A DNA stretch of 18,513 bases from Alphaproteobacteria bacterium UBA2966. GTDB lineage: Bacteria > Pseudomonadota > Alphaproteobacteria > UBA2966. The notes under the pieces were generated by a model that had not been told where the DNA came from, made no database searches, and was given only the letters and a program-made list of their open reading frames with translations. The position numbers and the translations under genes are program-made. Numbering within the stretch: the stretch's first letter is position 1; the number at the start of each line of letters is the position of its first letter. The DNA lies in assembly GCA_002348365.1 (NCBI GenBank), contig DEBC01000038.1, positions 53,358-71,870 on the forward strand, given 5' to 3'. Of this stretch, positions 14,910-18,513 are shown piece by piece.

Positions 14910-16154
14910 TTAGGTCGTAATGCTTACAGGCAGCTCGTGATACCCACGCACGACGGTCGAATAGATCCGTACCGGATCACCCTCGACATTGAATCTCATG
15001 CCACGTTTCAGGATTTCCTCCCAAAGAATGTTGAGCTGCAGCTCAGCGAGCCGGTCCCCGACACAGCGGTGAATGCCGGCCCCGAATGAGAGGTGCCGCC
15101 TGACATTCTTGCGCGTGATATCAAAACGATACGGGTCGGTAAACATCTCTTCGTCATTGTTGCCGGAGATGTACCACATGACGACCTTGTCACCCTTGGC
15201 GATCTTCTTGCCGCCAATCTCGGCATCGGTCTTTGCCGTGCGCCGCATATGCGGCAGCGGCGTTTGCCAGCGGATGGTCTCGGGGATCAGATTCCGCACC
15301 AGCTCGGGATATTCCCGGAGCAGCCTTTCCTGTTCGGGGAACTGGCTGAGCGCCAGAACCGAACCGGTCATCGTGTTTCGCGTCGTGTCGTTGCCACCGA
15401 TGACCAGTACTGTGACAGTGCCCTGAAATGTCAGATCGTCCATGTCACGACCCACGTCCGAGTGGGCAAGCATGGAGAGCAGGTCGAACTTCGGTTCCTG
15501 TTTCGCCCTTTCCTCGTATAACTCACGAAAGCGCGCTGCCATTTCTTGCAGAACAGTAGTGCGCTCTTCCTCCGTCTTCACCAGTGGATCAGGTGCGTTG
15601 AGGTCACACGTTGCGACGTTCGACCAGTAGGTGAGCCTTTGGCACTCTTCGAACGGAAAATCGAAAAGCGTTGCCAGCATCATGGTTGTCAGCGGTATCG
15701 ATACAGAATCCACCAGGTTGAAGGTCTCGCCGTGCGGAAGTTCGTCCAGAACGGTTGACGTGCGCTGACGGATCAGAGCAGTCATATTTTCCAGATTCGT
15801 TGGCCCGACCATCGGCGCAACAGTCTGACGGTGCAGGGTATGTTCTGGCCGGTCCATACGGATAAAGCTCTTGCGTTTCGCCAGATCTCCCTCATCCATG
15901 ATGAGGATGCCACCGAGTTCCTGAGCCGAAGAGAACGCCGTGTCATTGAGTTCGACGTCCATGATTTCCTTGTACCGGCTCAACGCCCAGTACGGCCCGT
16001 AAAGACTGTCTTCGTACCAGTGAACGGGATCCTCCCGCCGAAGTTTCTCGAACGGTTCGCGCCAGATATCCTCGCCATACATTGCCGGATGGCCTACGTC
16101 AGCAAAGCCATTGATGTCTCTGACTGAAGTGTTGTCGATGGTGGCTACACTCAT
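14910..16154 (-). CDS. Cytochrome P450, CYP153-like class I
   Basis: The 414-residue protein shows the P450 signature HLSFGAGIHRCVGDRLAELQ with the heme-ligand Cys at residue 364, the ETIRW (ExxR) K-helix at 292-296, and the I-helix GGNDTTRN at 253-260, where the Asp-Thr pair handles oxygen activation. The block RWQTPLPHMRRTAKTDAEIGGKKIAKGDKVVMWYISGNNDEE and the tail ILWEEILKR...VRGYHELPVSI resemble CYP153 (alkane omega-hydroxylase) and its relatives, hence the tentative naming. It is soluble (no N-terminal anchor) and needs a ferredoxin and reductase; the small ferredoxin on the opposite strand is a likely partner. The ATG at 16154 has AGGAG about 10 bases upstream. A nested inverted repeat lies upstream at 16192-16248. 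The substrate is not proven. Confidence 0.9.
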   Translation of the reverse strand: MSVATIDNTSVRDINGFADVGHPAMYGEDIWREPFEKLRREDPVHWYEDSLYGPYWALSRYKEIMDVELNDTAFSSAQELGGILIMDEGDLAKRKSFIRMDRPEHTLHRQTVAPMVGPTNLENMTALIRQRTSTVLDELPHGETFNLVDSVSIPLTTMMLATLFDFPFEECQRLTYWSNVATCDLNAPDPLVKTEEERTTVLQEMAARFRELYEERAKQEPKFDLLSMLAHSDVGRDMDDLTFQGTVTVLVIGGNDTTRNTMTGSVLALSQFPEQERLLREYPELVRNLIPETIRWQTPLPHMRRTAKTDAEIGGKKIAKGDKVVMWYISGNNDEEMFTDPYRFDITRKNVRRHLSFGAGIHRCVGDRLAELQLNILWEEILKRGMRFNVEGDPVRIYSTVVRGYHELPVSITT

Positions 16155-16191
16155 GCCCGCTGTGCTCCTCTCGGCGCGATCGAATGGGAAT

Positions 16192-16248
16192 GCTTATCAG
16201 TTGGACCGCTGCAACCACTGTAGCGGATTATCCTGTCTCGGGATAAGC
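16192..16248 (-). promoter_or_regulatory. Nested inverted repeats upstream of the P450 gene
   Basis: The outer arms GCTTATC (16192-16198) and GATAAGC (16242-16248) match perfectly. Inside lies CCGCT/AGCGG (16206-16210 and 16222-16226), and a competing TTATCC/GGATAA pair lies further right. This sits 38-94 bases upstream of the P450 ATG, in the promoter/leader region. It could be an operator array or an RNA leader structure; no promoter boxes were confidently assigned. Confidence 0.3.
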
Positions 16249-16330
16249 GGCCGTTCTCAGTATTGAGTTTCGACGTTCTCTCCATTGCGGTGGCTGGAGT
16301 CCGACGATGGAATGGATCGGGGTCTGGTCT

Positions 16331-17734
16331 TCAGCACTCAGGGACGTTGACGGCCAATCCACCCATCGAAGTCTCCTTGTATTTGGCGCTCATTTCCAGC
16401 CCGGTTTGACGCATCGCTTCGATACAGTTGTCCAGGGGCATAAAGTGTGTGCCGTCGCCCCTCAATGCCAGGGATGCTGCCGCAACGGCCTTTATGGCGC
16501 CAATACCATTGCGCTCGATACAAGGCACCTGCACCAGACCTTCCACCGGATCACAGGTCATACCCAGATGGTGCTCCAAGGCAATCTCGGCTGCATTTTC
16601 GATCTGCTCATTCGTGCCGCCCAGCGCCGCGCAGAGGCCGGCAGCGGCCATCGCAGAGGCCGATCCGACTTCGCCCTGGCACCCGACTTCCGCCCCCGAG
16701 ATTGACGCATTGTGTTTTATCAGTCCGCCAATCGCTGAAGATGTCAGGAGAAAATCTCGGAGCCCTTCGTGCGTCGCCCCAATACAGTGGTCGCGGTAGT
16801 AGCGCACAACCGAAGGGATAACCCCAGCAGCCCCGTTCGTGGGAGATGTCACGACACGTCCGCCGGCGGCATTCTCCTCATTTACGGCCATCGCATATAC
16901 CGAAAGCCAATCGTTGACGGAATGGGGCTGAATGTCGTTGCGGCCGAGCTCGGCCTCCAACTGGTCCTTGATCGATTTCGCCCGGCGCTTGACGTGCAGC
17001 CCACCCGGCAGTTCGCCTTCCTTGCGCAGCCCCCGGTCGATGCAGTCATCCATCGCCCGCCAGACCTCGTCGAGTTGGGAGTTCAGTTCCGAGTCGTTCA
17101 TACCGACGTTTTCATTTGCACGCTTCATTTCAGAGATACTCTTGCCCGCATCCGCCCCCATACGAAGCATCTCTATCGCAGTGCCGAACGGATAAGGGTG
17201 TCCCTTTGCGGTCTGGGCACTGTGCAGCGAGGCCGCCGCATTATTCCGTTCCTCGAGCTCGGCTTCTGTGACCACGAACCCGCCTCCGATCGAGTAGTAG
17301 GTCTCCTCCACCACTTTCTTTCCGTGTTCATCGAGCGCGCACAAAACCAAGCCGTTGGCATGACCCGGCAGAGGATGCCCGTACTCGAAGACGAGGTCGG
17401 TCTCCGGGTCGAAGTTCAGTTTGGGCAGATCCGGCGGGTGAACACAGTTACTGGCACGTATCTGGGCCTCTAGTCCTTCGGCATCATCGGGATCAAGGGT
17501 GGCAGGCAGAAACCCGGCCAAACCCAGCATTACGGCACGATCCGTCCCGTGGCCCTTGCCTGTGAACGTAAGAGAGCCGTGGAGCGAGCAACGCACCCGC
17601 GTCGGAACGCCTTCAGCCCCCGCACAACCGCGCAGCGTCGAGAGAAATCTTGCCGCGGCATTCATCGGCCCCATCGTATGAGAACTGGACGGCCCGACCC
17701 CGATCTTGAAGATGTCGAATACGCTCAGAAACAC
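16331..17734 (-). CDS. sdaA: L-serine ammonia-lyase (iron-sulfur L-serine dehydratase), single-chain
   Basis: The 467-residue protein starts at a GTG (17734) with GGGGGAG 6 bases upstream, giving the classic N-terminus (M)FLSVFDIFKIGVGPSSSHTMGPM; a TTG five codons earlier is less likely. It contains both SdaA domains in one chain, including VTSPTNGAAGVIPSVVRYY and HNASISGAEVGCQGEVGSA. The [4Fe-4S] cysteines are in GCQGEVGSA (about 352), MTCDP (about 394) and VPCIERN (about 405). The last residue is Cys467, matching the C-terminal Cys that in characterised bacterial enzymes reaches into the active site as the fourth iron ligand. It turns L-serine into pyruvate and ammonia in the cytoplasm and is oxygen sensitive. 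It is divergent from the TauD-type gene across about 267 bp. Confidence 0.95.
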   Translation of the reverse strand: MFLSVFDIFKIGVGPSSSHTMGPMNAAARFLSTLRGCAGAEGVPTRVRCSLHGSLTFTGKGHGTDRAVMLGLAGFLPATLDPDDAEGLEAQIRASNCVHPPDLPKLNFDPETDLVFEYGHPLPGHANGLVLCALDEHGKKVVEETYYSIGGGFVVTEAELEERNNAAASLHSAQTAKGHPYPFGTAIEMLRMGADAGKSISEMKRANENVGMNDSELNSQLDEVWRAMDDCIDRGLRKEGELPGGLHVKRRAKSIKDQLEAELGRNDIQPHSVNDWLSVYAMAVNEENAAGGRVVTSPTNGAAGVIPSVVRYYRDHCIGATHEGLRDFLLTSSAIGGLIKHNASISGAEVGCQGEVGSASAMAAAGLCAALGGTNEQIENAAEIALEHHLGMTCDPVEGLVQVPCIERNGIGAIKAVAAASLALRGDGTHFMPLDNCIEAMRQTGLEMSAKYKETSMGGLAVNVPEC

Positions 17735-18001
17735 GAAACGCTCCCCCAACAGGCGAACCGTCTCTTACAACAATTGAAATCCGTCCGAAAGCCGTATCGA
17801 AGACCCCATTTTGATCACGAGTACTCACGTTCACGCGTCCGGAGACAAGGCATCCCAGGGTCGGATACCCGCTAGCACCTGCCCACGCCGCGGATCAGGG
17901 AGGAGTAAACTTTCTGACGGCCTGTCCCGTCGTTGGGTTCCATTGAGACGCCACTACGGCTCAAGTACATTGGAGTGGGTTCTTCAGGGGTATGCAGGCA
18001 C
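17735..18001. other. Divergent promoter region between sdaA and the TauD-type gene
   Basis: No open frame with recognisable protein was seen in this 267-bp gap. It was scanned for the conserved core of glycine and common amino-acid riboswitches on both strands and none was recognised. It should contain the two outward promoters. Confidence 0.5.
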
Positions 18002-18513
18002 ATGATCAGTAGCGATATTTCTATCAGCCCGTCAGGGGGCGGCGTCGGCGCCTTCGTCGATGGTGTTGATTTGTCTCAGGGTCTCTCGGACAACATCGTA
18101 GGGGCGATTCGATCGGCACTCGGTGAGCACGGCGTATTATTCTTCCGTGACCAGACCCTGACCCCCGACCAGCACATTGCCTTCGCCAAGACGTTCGGCC
18201 CGATCAACATCAATCGATTCTTCCCGGCCGTCGATGGGCATCCCGAGATTGCAGAAGTACGCAAGGAGCCCGAAGACGAATCCAATATCGGCAACCGCTG
18301 GCACAGCGACCACAGCTATGACATTGCGCCGGCGCTGGGGTCGGTACTGCTCGCGCATGAAACACCCACAGAGGGTGGCGATACGATCTTCGCCAGCATG
18401 TTTCGTGCCTATGACGCGCTCTCCGTCGGTTTGAAGAAGACCGTCGATACGCTGCGGGCGGTGCATTCGAGTCGACACGTTTTCGGCCGCGACAATGCCG
18501 AGTATTACAAGAA
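18002..18513 (+). CDS. TauD/TfdA-family 2-oxoglutarate and Fe(II)-dependent dioxygenase (3' truncated)
   Basis: The visible 170 residues begin MISSDISISPSGGGVGAFVDGVDLSQGLSDN and contain HGVLFFRDQTLTPDQHIAFAKTFGPI, then NRWHSDHSYDIAPALGSVLLAHETPTEGGDTIFASMFRAYDAL. The HSD triplet (H101, D103) in WHSDHSYD is the first part of the HxD...H iron facial triad; the distal His and the 2-oxoglutarate-binding Arg lie past the window end. Known members hydroxylate taurine, 2,4-D, sulfate esters and other small acids, using 2-oxoglutarate and O2. The substrate here is unknown. ATG 18002 is preceded by AGG only 3 bases away and GGGG about 12 bases away. The gene runs off the window. Confidence 0.9.
   Translation, partial: MISSDISISPSGGGVGAFVDGVDLSQGLSDNIVGAIRSALGEHGVLFFRDQTLTPDQHIAFAKTFGPININRFFPAVDGHPEIAEVRKEPEDESNIGNRWHSDHSYDIAPALGSVLLAHETPTEGGDTIFASMFRAYDALSVGLKKTVDTLRAVHSSRHVFGRDNAEYYK

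Noticed and set aside
16769..17473. Open frame of 234 codons antisense to sdaA
   Set aside because: It is a shadow of a highly conserved gene.
17735..18001. Glycine or other amino-acid riboswitch upstream of sdaA
   Set aside because: No conserved riboswitch core was recognised on either strand by eye; a covariance-model search would settle it.
1..18513. tRNA genes, CRISPR arrays, insertion sequences or phage attachment sites
   Set aside because: No tRNA T-arm consensus with matching acceptor stem, spaced repeats, transposase-like protein or flanking terminal repeats were seen.

Overview
The window looks like a stretch of a moderately GC-rich proteobacterial chromosome. The style is of a free-living, possibly marine, alphaproteobacterium: an aminotransferase/UxaA operon, a CYP153-like P450, a TauD-type dioxygenase, and a FliL remnant whose C-terminus resembles alphaproteobacterial FliL. 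No rRNA, tRNA, phage, insertion sequence or CRISPR array was seen. The taxonomic guess is inference from protein character only.

Layout. 1-705: the 3' end of an NrfD/PsrC-type membrane subunit, cut by the window edge. 863-5063 (minus strand): a three-gene operon read as class III aminotransferase, UxaA/GarD-family sugar-acid dehydratase, then a CinA-like protein that has lost its deamidase motif. 5404-5646: an orphan C-terminal piece of the flagellar protein FliL. 5848-9554: a 14-helix DHA2-type exporter followed by a lone molybdopterin oxidoreductase. 9681-10793 (minus): a broken two-domain AhpD/carboxymuconolactone-decarboxylase-like gene, carrying an in-frame TGA exactly where the second Cys of the CxxCxxxH redox motif should be. 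11106-12333: a secreted Sel1-repeat protein joined to a two-heme cytochrome c4-like module, split by a single frameshift in an A5 run. 12370-13248: a GH43-like beta-propeller protein. 13506-14876: acyl-CoA dehydrogenase plus a small [3Fe-4S]-type ferredoxin, facing a cytochrome P450 (14910-16154, minus). 16331-17734 (minus): iron-sulfur L-serine dehydratase, divergent from a TauD/TfdA dioxygenase (18002 to the window end).

How the genes may work together. The minus-strand operon suggests catabolism of a hydroxy- or amino-sugar acid. The ferredoxin is of the type that feeds electrons to bacterial P450s and may serve the convergent P450, with the acyl-CoA dehydrogenase acting on downstream acyl-CoA products; this is inference. 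The most interesting points are the putative selenocysteine (CxxU) in the AhpD-like gene and the Sel1-cytochrome c fusion. Both lie in a stretch (about 9.7-11.8 kb) with several frame disruptions, so real decay, recoding and sequence error must be separated before either is believed.
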